Assembly: GCA_958439195.1 (NCBI GenBank)
Contig: OY288175.1
Coordinates: forward strand, 1 to 33,923
DNA: 33,923 nucleotides
Source: an uncultured Paracoccaceae bacterium
GTDB lineage: Bacteria; Pseudomonadota; Alphaproteobacteria; Rhodobacterales; Rhodobacteraceae
Direction: 5' to 3'
A program made the translations under genes and the position numbers. This document shows positions 16,465 through 23,852 of this stretch, one piece after another (within the stretch, counting starts at the first letter, position 1; the number at the start of each line of letters is the position of its first letter). The notes beneath the pieces are model-generated. The model did no database searches, was not told the origin of the DNA, and saw only the letters and a program-made list of their open reading frames with translations.

Positions 16465-17328
16465 TTAGCAAAAGCGGCGAAATCGGTCGGCGATAACGTC
16501 CAGCACGTCGGCCGGATCGCGCTTCCACCAATCGTCCGCTGAAAACACCTCCACCTCACAAAGGCCGGTATAGCCAGCGCCATCCTCCACAGCCTGCCGG
16601 ATCGCCCGCAGATCAGCCACGCCGTCGCCCATCATTCCACGATCCAGCAGCATGTGGCGTGTGTTCTCCAACCAGTCGCAGAGGTGATAGCCCAACACTC
16701 TGCCCCGTGCGGCAGTCAAACTCTCAGCCAGTCGTCGATCCCACCAGACATGATAAATATCGACGGCGATACCGATATTCGCGGCGCCCACGCGGTCGCA
16801 GACGGCCAGCGCATCTGCAACGGTAAAAAGGCAGGTCCGGTTGCCGCCAAACATCGGGTTCAGCGGCTCAAGCGCCAAGGACACACCGCCTTCGGCCGCA
16901 TACCGAGCAAGGTCAGCCACCCGGTCGGCGAGGATATTCTGTGTTTCGATCACGCCCTTGGTGCCGGGTTCTGTTCCCCCGGTGACGATGGTCAGGACCG
17001 GCGCGCCAAGTTGGGCGGCCATGTCGATACTGGCCCGCACCTCATCCCAAATGCGTTCGGGTCGTTCGCTGCCCACGATAAAGGGCGTTCGGCAAAGGCC
17101 CGCGACGTGCAGGCCCGCCTGACGGACTCGATTGCCGATTTCAACCGCACGGGTGCCGATCTCACGCCGCCAGAACACGATCCCGCCATAGCCGCGCTCG
17201 GCGCAAGCGTCGATCACGCGTTCGGGCGACCACCCAGCGCCGGCCCCGTCCAAGTTGTGGCCCAAGCTTGCAGTGTTCAGGGCCAGCGCCGAGTGGTCAT
17301 TCGTGAAGTCCCTCACCTCATGCTCCAT
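16465..17328 (-). CDS. Sugar phosphate isomerase/epimerase-like TIM barrel protein
   Basis: A 287-aa member of the xylose-isomerase-like (AP endonuclease family 2) barrel group. Family features: 'ALNTASLGHN' at strand 1, 'VIDACAERGYGGIVFWRREIG', 'LGAPVLTIVTGG', the metal/substrate segment 'VSLALEPLNPMF' (Glu), 'NIGIAVDIYHVWWD' (Asp, His), 'GYHLCDWLENTRHMLLDRGMMGDGVADL' (His, Asp, Arg) and 'GYTGLCEVEVFS' (Glu). These are the metal-binding carboxylates and histidines of keto-sugar isomerases and epimerases. It overlaps the DUF993 gene by 11 bases and is the last gene of the leftward operon. The substrate is unknown; co-occurrence with the DHDPS-like protein suggests successive steps on a keto acid or keto sugar. 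Confidence 0.88.
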   Translation of the reverse strand: MEHEVRDFTNDHSALALNTASLGHNLDGAGAGWSPERVIDACAERGYGGIVFWRREIGTRAVEIGNRVRQAGLHVAGLCRTPFIVGSERPERIWDEVRASIDMAAQLGAPVLTIVTGGTEPGTKGVIETQNILADRVADLARYAAEGGVSLALEPLNPMFGGNRTCLFTVADALAVCDRVGAANIGIAVDIYHVWWDRRLAESLTAARGRVLGYHLCDWLENTRHMLLDRGMMGDGVADLRAIRQAVEDGAGYTGLCEVEVFSADDWWKRDPADVLDVIADRFRRFC

Positions 17329-18466
17329 AAAGCGCGAGAAGGGTCTTCATCCGGTTTGCCGCAAGGTCCGGGTCGCGCAGCAGGCCGCAGCCATCGGCAA
17401 GCCGGAACACTTCGGTGAAATAGGGCAGCGGGCGCATCGCCTGCGCGCCGTTCAACATGATGAAATGGTCCTGAAAGCCGTTTAGCCAGGCAAGGAAGAC
17501 CACGCCGGTCTTGTAATATTGGGTCGGCGCGCGGAAAATCAGGCGCGCCAACGGCACTGTCGGGTCCAGGGTGGCACGGAAACCTGCGGCATCGCCCTTT
17601 CCCAAAAGACCCACAGCATGGGCCGCGGCGGGGGCCAAGGGATCGAATATCCCAAGAAGTGCATGGCTGTAGCCCATCGCATCACCTTCGATCAGTTCGG
17701 GATAGTTGAAATCGTCGCCGGTATACATCTTCACGCCGGTCGGCAGGCGGCGGCGCATGGCGATTTCCTTGTCCTTGTCCAACAGGCTGATCTTGATGCC
17801 GTCCACCTTGTTCTGGTTGCGGTGGATCACATCCAAGGCGGTTTCCAGTGCATCCTCAAAGCTGTTGCCACCCCAATATCCGGCCAGTTGCGGATCAAAC
17901 ATCTCGCCCAGCCAATGCAGGATCACGGGTTTGTCGCAGGCCGTCAGCACGCGATCATAGACCTTCAGGTAATCGGCTGGCCCCTTGGCCACGCGGGCCA
18001 AGGCGCGACTGGCCATAAGGATGATGCGGGCGTCCAGCTTCTGGATCGCATCCACCTGTTCCAGATAGGCGCGGACCACATCATCTATCGAACGGGCATC
18101 GGCGGGGTTCAGATGGTCGGTGCCACAGCCATTGGCGACCAGCGCATCCGGCACCTCGGCCCTTGTGCGCCGGATAAGTTCCAGCGCACCGGGCCAGTCA
18201 AGTCCCATACCGCGTTGCGCCGTATCCATTGCTTCGGCGATGCCAAGGCCCAGATCGGCAAGATGGCGGCGGAACGCCATAGTGCCGTCCCAGTCGATGA
18301 CGGCACGCCCCGAGGGGTCGTTCGTGGTGAAGGGATCAGCAACCACATGCGCAGCGGAATAAACCACACGCGCGGCATCGCGCCCCAGGCGGCCTGCCAC
18401 GATCGGTAGGCCAGTCATGGTGTATTCCGACATTCGGCCCACGGCATCAGGCAGCGAAATCTTCAT
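17318..18466 (-). CDS. DUF993 family protein (dihydrodipicolinate-synthase-like TIM barrel)
   Basis: A 382-aa protein I assign to DUF993, a little-studied branch of the DHDPS/aldolase superfamily. Recognisable segments are 'WDGTMAFRRHLADLGLGIAEAMDTAQRGMGLDW', 'LVANGCGTDHLNPADARS', 'PVILHWLGEMFDPQLAGYWG', 'NKVDGIKISLLDKDKEIAMRRRLP' with a Lys at the place of the Schiff-base lysine of class I aldolases, and 'GVKMYTGDDFNYPELIEGD'. The start ATG at 18466 has AAGGA eight bases upstream, which overlaps the end of the SDR gene. The likely chemistry is aldol or retro-aldol cleavage, or dehydration of a keto acid; this is inference from the fold. Second-to-last gene of the leftward operon. Confidence 0.82.
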   Translation of the reverse strand: MKISLPDAVGRMSEYTMTGLPIVAGRLGRDAARVVYSAAHVVADPFTTNDPSGRAVIDWDGTMAFRRHLADLGLGIAEAMDTAQRGMGLDWPGALELIRRTRAEVPDALVANGCGTDHLNPADARSIDDVVRAYLEQVDAIQKLDARIILMASRALARVAKGPADYLKVYDRVLTACDKPVILHWLGEMFDPQLAGYWGGNSFEDALETALDVIHRNQNKVDGIKISLLDKDKEIAMRRRLPTGVKMYTGDDFNYPELIEGDAMGYSHALLGIFDPLAPAAAHAVGLLGKGDAAGFRATLDPTVPLARLIFRAPTQYYKTGVVFLAWLNGFQDHFIMLNGAQAMRPLPYFTEVFRLADGCGLLRDPDLAANRMKTLLALYGA

Positions 18467-18477
18467 GGCAGATCCTT

Positions 18478-19248
18478 TCAGAAACGGGGAAGGAGCATGC
18501 CGCCATCGACAGAGATGACATGTCCGGTGGTATAGGGAAGCCGGTTGGTGGCAAGACTGGCCACGACGCGGGCCACATCCTCCGGCTGGCCAACCCAGGG
18601 AAAGAGGCAAAGCCCATCGGCCGCGCGTGCCTTGTAGCTGCCGATCACCGGCGCGGTCATCGGGGTTTCAATCAGGCCGGGCTGAACATCATAGACGGCA
18701 ATCCCTTCGGACCCGAGCCGCGCCGCAAAGCAGCGCGAAATCATCGCCGCCGCCGCCTTCGAGGCGCAGTATTCGCTGCGCGGCACCGCGACCGCCGATG
18801 CGTTCGACGAGGTGACGGTGATGATCGAACGCGGGCGCCCCGGATCGCCAGATTGCGCGACAAACCGGCGCGCCACAGCCTGACACAGAAAAAAGACGGC
18901 CTTGGCATTTACTCGCATGCAACGATCAAAGCTGGCTTCGGTCACATCCAGCGGATCGCCACGCTGCATGACCCCGACTCCAGCATTGTTGACAAGCGTG
19001 GTGATCGGACCCAACGCCTCCTCCAATCGCATCAATGCCGGGGCGTGCGCCTGAAGATCGGCGACATCGAAAGGCAGGGCCAAGGCGCGGGCGCCGATGG
19101 CGGCGACATCTTTGACGGCAGCCGCAAGCTCTTCTCCCGGCGCGACATCGTTCAAGGCAAGGTCAAAACCCTGCCGCGCCAGTTCCAGTGCGATGGCGCG
19201 CCCGATCCCTCGGCTTGCTCCCGTCACAAGGGCCACAGGGCGCGTCAT
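18478..19248 (-). CDS. Short-chain dehydrogenase/reductase (FabG-like SDR)
   Basis: A 256-aa classical SDR. It has the cofactor motif 'TGASRGIG' (residues 9-16), 'NNAG' (87-90), a catalytic Ser in 'ITVTSSNAS' (around 147), and 'YCASK' with Tyr160 and Lys164. The C-terminal 'TGHVISVDGGMLLPRF' is typical of 3-oxoacyl reductase or sugar dehydrogenase members. ATG at 19248 has GGGAG with good spacing and is preferred to the TTG six bases upstream. The gene lies within the leftward operon between the Dabb and DUF993 genes. It may oxidise a secondary hydroxyl of the imported substrate. NAD(H) versus NADP(H) use is not decided here. Confidence 0.9.
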   Translation of the reverse strand: MTRPVALVTGASRGIGRAIALELARQGFDLALNDVAPGEELAAAVKDVAAIGARALALPFDVADLQAHAPALMRLEEALGPITTLVNNAGVGVMQRGDPLDVTEASFDRCMRVNAKAVFFLCQAVARRFVAQSGDPGRPRSIITVTSSNASAVAVPRSEYCASKAAAAMISRCFAARLGSEGIAVYDVQPGLIETPMTAPVIGSYKARAADGLCLFPWVGQPEDVARVVASLATNRLPYTTGHVISVDGGMLLPRF

Positions 19249-19342
19249 TGCCAACTCCCGTCAGCAGGCGCAGGCCTTCCACCACGGACACCTTCGCCGC
19301 GCCCGATCCACAGCGTTGTGGATTGCGCCCATTCGGGCCTGT

Positions 19343-19654
19343 TCAAACGTCGATTTCGCATACAAAGATTCCCTTCGCCCCACCCTCAAGGCTTTCCATG
19401 ATCCGGCCCCCGATGGCCTTGTGCGTGTCATTGGCAAGATAGGCATCCCTCGCCTGCGGATCGCGGAAATCGATCCAAAACATGTCCGTCAGGCCATGCA
19501 CGAAATCCACTTCGGGCGAGATGTTCCTGCCCGTTCGGAAATCCTCCATCCCGTCAATCTCGGATTGCAGGGCGGCAAGATCGCGCATCATGGCGTCGCG
19601 CGCCGCTTGCGTGGTCTCTGCGGCGAATTTCATGAAAACCATATGCCTGATCAC
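19343..19654 (-). CDS. Dabb family (stress-responsive alpha/beta barrel) protein
   Basis: A 103-aa protein with the dimeric alpha/beta barrel pattern: first strand 'IRHMVFMKFA', helix 'ARDAMMRDLAALQSEIDGM', then 'FRTGRNISPE.DFVHGLTDMFWIDFRDPQARDAYLANDTHKAI' in which the His-containing 'YL.ND.HKA' stretch is characteristic. The GTG start at 19654 has AGGA seven bases upstream. Dabb proteins include the plant olivetolic acid cyclase and many bacterial proteins in catabolic operons, but most have no assigned function. It is the first gene of the leftward operon, just downstream of the operator palindrome at 19702-19741. Confidence 0.85.
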   Translation of the reverse strand: MIRHMVFMKFAAETTQAARDAMMRDLAALQSEIDGMEDFRTGRNISPEVDFVHGLTDMFWIDFRDPQARDAYLANDTHKAIGGRIMESLEGGAKGIFVCEIDV

Positions 19655-19701
19655 TTCGCCGTCCTTCCTGATGTGCGACTTCGTGCGCTGCGCGACGAAT
19701 G

Positions 19702-19741
19702 CCCCCTTGATAACTCACCAGTGAGTGAGTTATCAAGGGGG
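19702..19741. repeat. Perfect 17-bp inverted repeat spanning a divergent promoter region
   Basis: Arms at 19702-19718 and 19725-19741 are exact reverse complements with a 6-base spacer (CAGTGA). The repeat lies between the divergently transcribed Dabb and aldo/keto reductase genes. Its core carries half-sites ACTCAC and GTGAGT matching the palindromes at 20669 and 25467. TTGATA and TATCAA flank the core at 18-base spacing on both strands, so the same sequence could serve as two fully overlapping promoters. It could also form a hairpin, but its location favours an operator. Confidence 0.75.
19713..19726. promoter_or_regulatory. Operator copy 1 for the cluster's TetR regulator (predicted)
   Basis: ACTCACCAGTGAGT differs at one base from the perfect palindrome found at 25467. 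A second GTGAGT half-site follows at 19725-19730. It is positioned to control both the leftward Dabb-SDR-DUF993-isomerase operon and the rightward aldo/keto reductase gene. Confidence 0.7.
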
Positions 19742-19796
19742 AAATTGCGGCCAGACCAGATCCTCTGATGCGCCGCCGAATCTGGAAGGGCGACAT

Positions 19797-20615
19797 ATGC
19801 CGGTCTATGACGAAGGGGTGTTCCAGCGCGGTTTCGGCACCTTTCCCCTGCGCGGCAAAGTGCTGGCCCAAGCAGTGCGTGACGCGATCGAGGTGGGCTA
19901 TCGCGCCTTCGATACCGCGCAATGGTATGGCAACGAAGCGGAACTTGCGGCCGCGCTGGATGCCACCGGCATTCCCCGCAGTGACGTGTTGATCACCACC
20001 AAGGTCCATCCGGAGAACATGGAAGCCGCGCGTTTTTTACCGTCGGTCGAACAGAGCCTGCGGGACATTCGGGCGGATGCGATTGATGTATTGCTGCTGC
20101 ATTGGCCGCCCAATGACGGGCCGATCGAGCCGTCACTTGACCTGCTGCAACAGGCGCATCTGCGTGGATATGCACGGCATGTCGGCGTGTCGAATTACAC
20201 GACGGCGATGATGCGCAAGGCGTTGGCCCATCTGGACGTGCCACTGGCCGTCAATCAGGTGGAATTCCACCCTCTGCTGGATCAGTCAAAACTGCTTGCC
20301 GCCTCTGCCGAGACCGGCATTCCGCTTTCGTCCTACTGTTCGCTCGCACGCGGCGAGGTCTTCCGGCATCCCGTTCTAGGCGAGATCGGCACAAAGCACG
20401 GTAAATCCGCGGCGCAGATCGCGCTGCGGTGGATCTTGCAACAGGGCGTGACACTGAACACCATGTCGACCCGCAAAGCCAACCTAAGGGCGAATTTCGA
20501 CATCGTTGATTTCCGGCTCTCCCCCGCTGAGATGGCACAGATCGGATCGCTCACATCCAACAATTACCGCATCAGCAATATCGACGTCGTTCCCTACGCG
20601 CCGACTTGGGACTGA
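19797..20615 (+). CDS. Aldo/keto reductase
   Basis: A 272-aa NAD(P)H-dependent oxidoreductase of the AKR barrel family. The catalytic tetrad is complete: Asp39 and Tyr44 ('AFDTAQWYGNE'), Lys69 ('LITTKVHPEN') and His102 ('LLHWP'). Further family segments are 'GYARHVGVSNY', 'LAVNQVEFHPLLDQ' and 'ALRWILQQGV'. The usual C-terminal cofactor stretch is modified: 'TLNTMSTRKANLRANFDIVDFRLS' replaces the common 'VIPKS..ER..EN'. The start at 19797 has GGAAGGG upstream. The gene lies alone between two operator copies. It would reduce or oxidise a carbonyl/hydroxyl of the pathway substrate, which is unknown. Confidence 0.92.
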   Translation: MPVYDEGVFQRGFGTFPLRGKVLAQAVRDAIEVGYRAFDTAQWYGNEAELAAALDATGIPRSDVLITTKVHPENMEAARFLPSVEQSLRDIRADAIDVLLLHWPPNDGPIEPSLDLLQQAHLRGYARHVGVSNYTTAMMRKALAHLDVPLAVNQVEFHPLLDQSKLLAASAETGIPLSSYCSLARGEVFRHPVLGEIGTKHGKSAAQIALRWILQQGVTLNTMSTRKANLRANFDIVDFRLSPAEMAQIGSLTSNNYRISNIDVVPYAPTWD

Positions 20616-20644
20616 TGGAACAGTCCGGGGCGGAAAACGATGCG

Positions 20645-20672
20645 TTGACAGATTTTCGAATCTCTGTAACTC
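20645..20672 (+). promoter_or_regulatory. Predicted promoter of the CoA-transferase operon
   Basis: A perfect TTGACA (20645-20650) is followed after 16 bases by TAACTC (20667-20672), a weak -10 that overlaps operator copy 2. Repressor binding there would block this promoter directly. Confidence 0.4.
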
Positions 20673-20682
20673 TCCGGTGAGT
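20669..20682. promoter_or_regulatory. Operator copy 2 for the cluster's TetR regulator (predicted)
   Basis: ACTCTCCGGTGAGT has one mismatch to the perfect 14-base palindrome at 25467. It lies 26 bases before the CoA-transferase start and overlaps the predicted -10, the usual place for repressor action. Confidence 0.7.
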
Positions 20683-20708
20683 GAATAAATGACCGAAAGG
20701 AATTCAGC

Positions 20709-22301
20709 GTGATCGAAGTGTCCGCCAACGAGGCAGCCGGGACCATACGGGATGGCGACGTGGTCGCAATCACCGGCAATGGTGGCGGCATGCTGGAGGC
20801 CGACGCGATCTTCGCAGCCATCGAAGAACGGTTTCTCACGACGGGCCATCCGCGTGATCTGGTCCTGATCCATGCTCTGGGTGTGGGTGATGGCAAGGTG
20901 CGGGGGGTCAACCGCTTTGCCCATCCGGGAATGGTGCGCCGCGTCATCGGTGGCCATTGGTCCTGGTCCCCACGCATGCAGGCCTTGGCGCGCGAGAACC
21001 AGATCGAGGCATTCACGCTGCCGTCCGGGGTCATCTCGCTGCTGATGCGGGAAACCGGGGCGAACCGTCCGGGGTTGATCACGCGGGTGGGGCTGAACAC
21101 CACCTACGATCCGCGCTTTGGCGGTGGGGCGGCGAACGATGCGGCCAGACAGGCAGGGCCGATCAGTGAGATCGTGACCCTGGGCGGAGAGGACTACATC
21201 CGCTATCTGCCGATCCGCCCGGATATCGCCATTGTTCGCGGCACCTATTGCGACGAACAGGGAAACGTGTCCTGCGCCGAGGAGGCTGGCGATCTTGATG
21301 CCAATGTCGTGGCGCTGAACGCTCGAAACTCGGGCGGGCGTGTTCTGGCGCAGGTGCGGGAAAAGCGATGCGGTCGGGATTGCCTTGCCAGGCTTGTGCA
21401 AATCCCGGGTGTGCTGATCGATCAGATCATCCTTGCGCCGGACCAGCCTCAGACCCATGCCGGTGGATATGAGCCAAGCCTGGCAGGGCTTCCCCATAGC
21501 AGCAAAGTTATGGCGGCAAAGTTTGATGGCCTTGCCCATCCGACGGGCGCACGCGCAGTCATTGCCCGACGGGCGGCGATCGAGATCTGCGCGGGACAAT
21601 CGGTCAACTTCGGCTTTGGGATTCCTGGGGGTATCGCAGCGGTGCTTGCCGGACAGGCACGCCTCAAGGACATCTGGCTGACGGTGGAACAAGGTATCCA
21701 CAATGGCCAGTTGATTGACGGGGCGCTGTTTGGTGCTGCTGCCTTTCCGTCAGCCATCATGCGGTCCACAGACCAGTTCGACTTCTACAGCGGTGGCGGG
21801 GTCGACATGGCCTTTCTGGGCGCTGGCGAGGTGGATGCCGACGGCAATGTGAATGTGTCGCGGCTGGGCGAAGATGTGGTCGGTCCCGGCGGTTTTGTGG
21901 ATATATCGCAAGGCGCGAAGGCCGTCGTTTTCTGTGGCGCGTTTGAAACGGGCGGTCTGGATGTTCGGGTCGGAAACGGCAGCCTGACCATCGCAACCGA
22001 AGGGCGCATCCCCAAATTCGTAAAACGGGTCCGCGAAGTCACCTTTTGCGGTCCCGCCGCCCGCAAGCGCGCTAAGTCGATCACTTATGTGACCGAACGT
22101 GCGGTGTTCAAACTGACACAGGTTGGCGTGACCTTGGTCGAGATCGCGCCAGGGATCGACCTTCAGCGGCATATTCTGGACCGCATGGCATTCCAGCCCG
22201 TGATCTCCCCTGATCTCAAGTTCATGGATGCCGACTGCTTTGTTGGCGATGGGGCGGCGCCGGAACCCAGACTGCAAAAAACGGGGGCGTATCATGCTTG
22301 A
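20709..22301 (+). CDS. Acyl-CoA:carboxylate CoA-transferase, fused alpha and beta domains
   Basis: A 530-aa family I CoA-transferase of the YdiF/Pct type, in which the two subunits of AtoD/AtoA-like enzymes are one chain. The alpha half begins 'DGDVVAITGNGGGMLEADAIFAAIEE'. The beta half contains 'GQSVNFGFGIPGGIA' and 'WLTVEQGIHNGQ', with Glu327 at the position of the catalytic glutamate that carries CoA, then 'DMAFLGAGEVDADGNVNVSRLG' and 'ITYVTERAVFKLT'. The GTG start at 20709 has AAGGA seven bases upstream. It would activate the acid made by the adjoining aldehyde dehydrogenase. Its stop overlaps the dehydrogenase start by eight bases, a strong coupling. Acceptor specificity is unknown. Confidence 0.92.
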   Translation: MIEVSANEAAGTIRDGDVVAITGNGGGMLEADAIFAAIEERFLTTGHPRDLVLIHALGVGDGKVRGVNRFAHPGMVRRVIGGHWSWSPRMQALARENQIEAFTLPSGVISLLMRETGANRPGLITRVGLNTTYDPRFGGGAANDAARQAGPISEIVTLGGEDYIRYLPIRPDIAIVRGTYCDEQGNVSCAEEAGDLDANVVALNARNSGGRVLAQVREKRCGRDCLARLVQIPGVLIDQIILAPDQPQTHAGGYEPSLAGLPHSSKVMAAKFDGLAHPTGARAVIARRAAIEICAGQSVNFGFGIPGGIAAVLAGQARLKDIWLTVEQGIHNGQLIDGALFGAAAFPSAIMRSTDQFDFYSGGGVDMAFLGAGEVDADGNVNVSRLGEDVVGPGGFVDISQGAKAVVFCGAFETGGLDVRVGNGSLTIATEGRIPKFVKRVREVTFCGPAARKRAKSITYVTERAVFKLTQVGVTLVEIAPGIDLQRHILDRMAFQPVISPDLKFMDADCFVGDGAAPEPRLQKTGAYHA

Positions 22302-23793
22302 CCAAGCCGAGCATATATTTGCCGCGCCACGGCGCTATCGGAACTTCATCGACGGGCGGTTTATGGATGCCGAAGGCGGCGGGATCATCTCGCGCGAAAG
22401 CCCGGCACATGGGCGGGTGGTCAGCATCTATCCGGCATCCACACGGGCAGACGCAGAGGCAGCCATCAGGGCGGCACGAGCCAGTTTCATTGCCGGATCT
22501 TGGGCCTTTGCCTATGGCGGCGATCGGGCGCATGTGCTGCGCAAGGTGGCCGATGCGTTGCGGCACAATGCCGACGAACTGGCCCTGATCGAGACGCTGG
22601 AAACATCCAAGCCGCTGGCAGCCTCGAAAGGTGAGGTGTTGTTCGCGGCCGAGCTTTGGGATTATGCCGCCGGGGCCGCCCGGACGCTGCACGGTGACAG
22701 TCACAACACGCTGGGCGCGGCCATGTTGGGCCTTGTCCTACGTGAACCGATCGGGGTTGTCGGGATCATCACACCCTGGAACTTCCCCCTTCTGATCCTG
22801 TCAGAACGGCTGCCCTTTGCCTTGGCGGCGGGCTGTTCCGTCGTGGTCAAACCCAGCGAATTGACGTCAGGGACGGCGCTGATGCTTGGCCGCTACCTGA
22901 AAGAGGCGGGTCTGCCGGACGGGGTTTGCAACATCGTGGCCGGCACAGGCGACCCGGTGGGGCAAGCGTTGCTGGACAGCGACGATGTGGACATGGTCGC
23001 CTTTACCGGATCGATCCGCGTCGGACGGGCGGCGATAGCGGCATCGGCGGGAAACATCAAGAAGCTGTCACTGGAACTGGGGGGGAAATCACCTTCGGTC
23101 GTATTTGCGGATTGCGATCTTGAGGCCGCCGTGGACGGGGTCATCAAGGCTGCAACCGTCAATATGGGCGAATGCTGCATCGCAGGATCGCGGCTGCTGG
23201 TTGAGGCATCGATTGCCGATGCCTTCCAGACCCGCATTGCTGAACGCCTACGCGACCTGCGGATGGGGGACCCGCTGGAGCCGTCGTCGCGGATCGGGGC
23301 GATTATCAACCGGGCGCAGTTCGACCGGATTGATGCCTCGGTCCGCGACGGTGTGCGCAATGGAGCGCGGATCGTCTGCGGTGGCGATCCGGAAAACCAC
23401 ACAGGGCTTTACTATCCGCCCACGGTTCTTGCGGATGTGACACCCGATATGGCCGTGGCACGGCAGGAAATCTTCGGGCCCGTCCTCGCGGTTATGGCCT
23501 TTGAGGGTCTGGATGAGGCGATCCACCTTGCCAATGACTCGGAGTATGGGTTGGCGGCCTATGTCTGGACCAATGATCTGACCAAGGCGCTGGCTTGTGT
23601 GCGGAGGATCAGGGCTGGCCGGGTCTGGGTCAATTCGGCCCTGCAAGGCTTTCCGGAACTGCCGTTGGGCGGGTTCGGGCAATCCGGCAATGGGCGCGAG
23701 ACGGGCCGATACGGGATCGAAGAATATACGGAACTCAAATCCGTTCACCTGCAAATCGGCCCTCAGACGGAACGATGGGTGGAGGGGGCATGA
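22294..23793 (+). CDS. NAD(P)-dependent aldehyde dehydrogenase
   Basis: A 499-aa ALDH superfamily enzyme oxidising an aldehyde to a carboxylic acid. Active-site residues visible are Asn163 ('TPWNFPLL'), Lys186 ('VVVKPSELT'), Glu261 ('LELGGKSPS') and catalytic Cys295 ('NMGECCIAGSR'); the nucleotide-binding 'FTGSIRVG' is at 238-245. In the usual 'GQxC' motif the Gln is Glu here. The C-terminal 'PLGGFGQSGNGRETGRYGIEEYTELKSV' is typical of betaine-aldehyde/aromatic-aldehyde type members. The start at 22294 lies within the end of the CoA-transferase gene, so the two are co-translated. It probably acts after the GMC oxidoreductase in the same pathway. Confidence 0.93.
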   Translation: MLDQAEHIFAAPRRYRNFIDGRFMDAEGGGIISRESPAHGRVVSIYPASTRADAEAAIRAARASFIAGSWAFAYGGDRAHVLRKVADALRHNADELALIETLETSKPLAASKGEVLFAAELWDYAAGAARTLHGDSHNTLGAAMLGLVLREPIGVVGIITPWNFPLLILSERLPFALAAGCSVVVKPSELTSGTALMLGRYLKEAGLPDGVCNIVAGTGDPVGQALLDSDDVDMVAFTGSIRVGRAAIAASAGNIKKLSLELGGKSPSVVFADCDLEAAVDGVIKAATVNMGECCIAGSRLLVEASIADAFQTRIAERLRDLRMGDPLEPSSRIGAIINRAQFDRIDASVRDGVRNGARIVCGGDPENHTGLYYPPTVLADVTPDMAVARQEIFGPVLAVMAFEGLDEAIHLANDSEYGLAAYVWTNDLTKALACVRRIRAGRVWVNSALQGFPELPLGGFGQSGNGRETGRYGIEEYTELKSVHLQIGPQTERWVEGA

Positions 23794-23852
23794 ACGGGGT
23801 CAACGAAATGATGGGGCGGGGCGTGATCCCGGATTGGTGCTCAAATGGCTGA
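23790..23852 (+). CDS. Possible 20-aa coupled peptide ORF
   Basis: A short frame (MNGVNEMMGRGVIPDWCSNG) begins with an ATG overlapping the aldehyde dehydrogenase stop (ATGA) and ends inside the start of the ABC ATPase gene. GGAGG precedes it. It may simply carry ribosomes from one gene to the next (translational coupling), or be the remnant of a deleted gene. No family recognised. Confidence 0.3.
   Translation: MNGVNEMMGRGVIPDWCSNG

Noticed and set aside
20484..21701. Minus-strand frame of about 400 codons opposite the CoA-transferase
   Set aside because: Shadow frame; the plus-strand CoA-transferase has catalytic and domain motifs.
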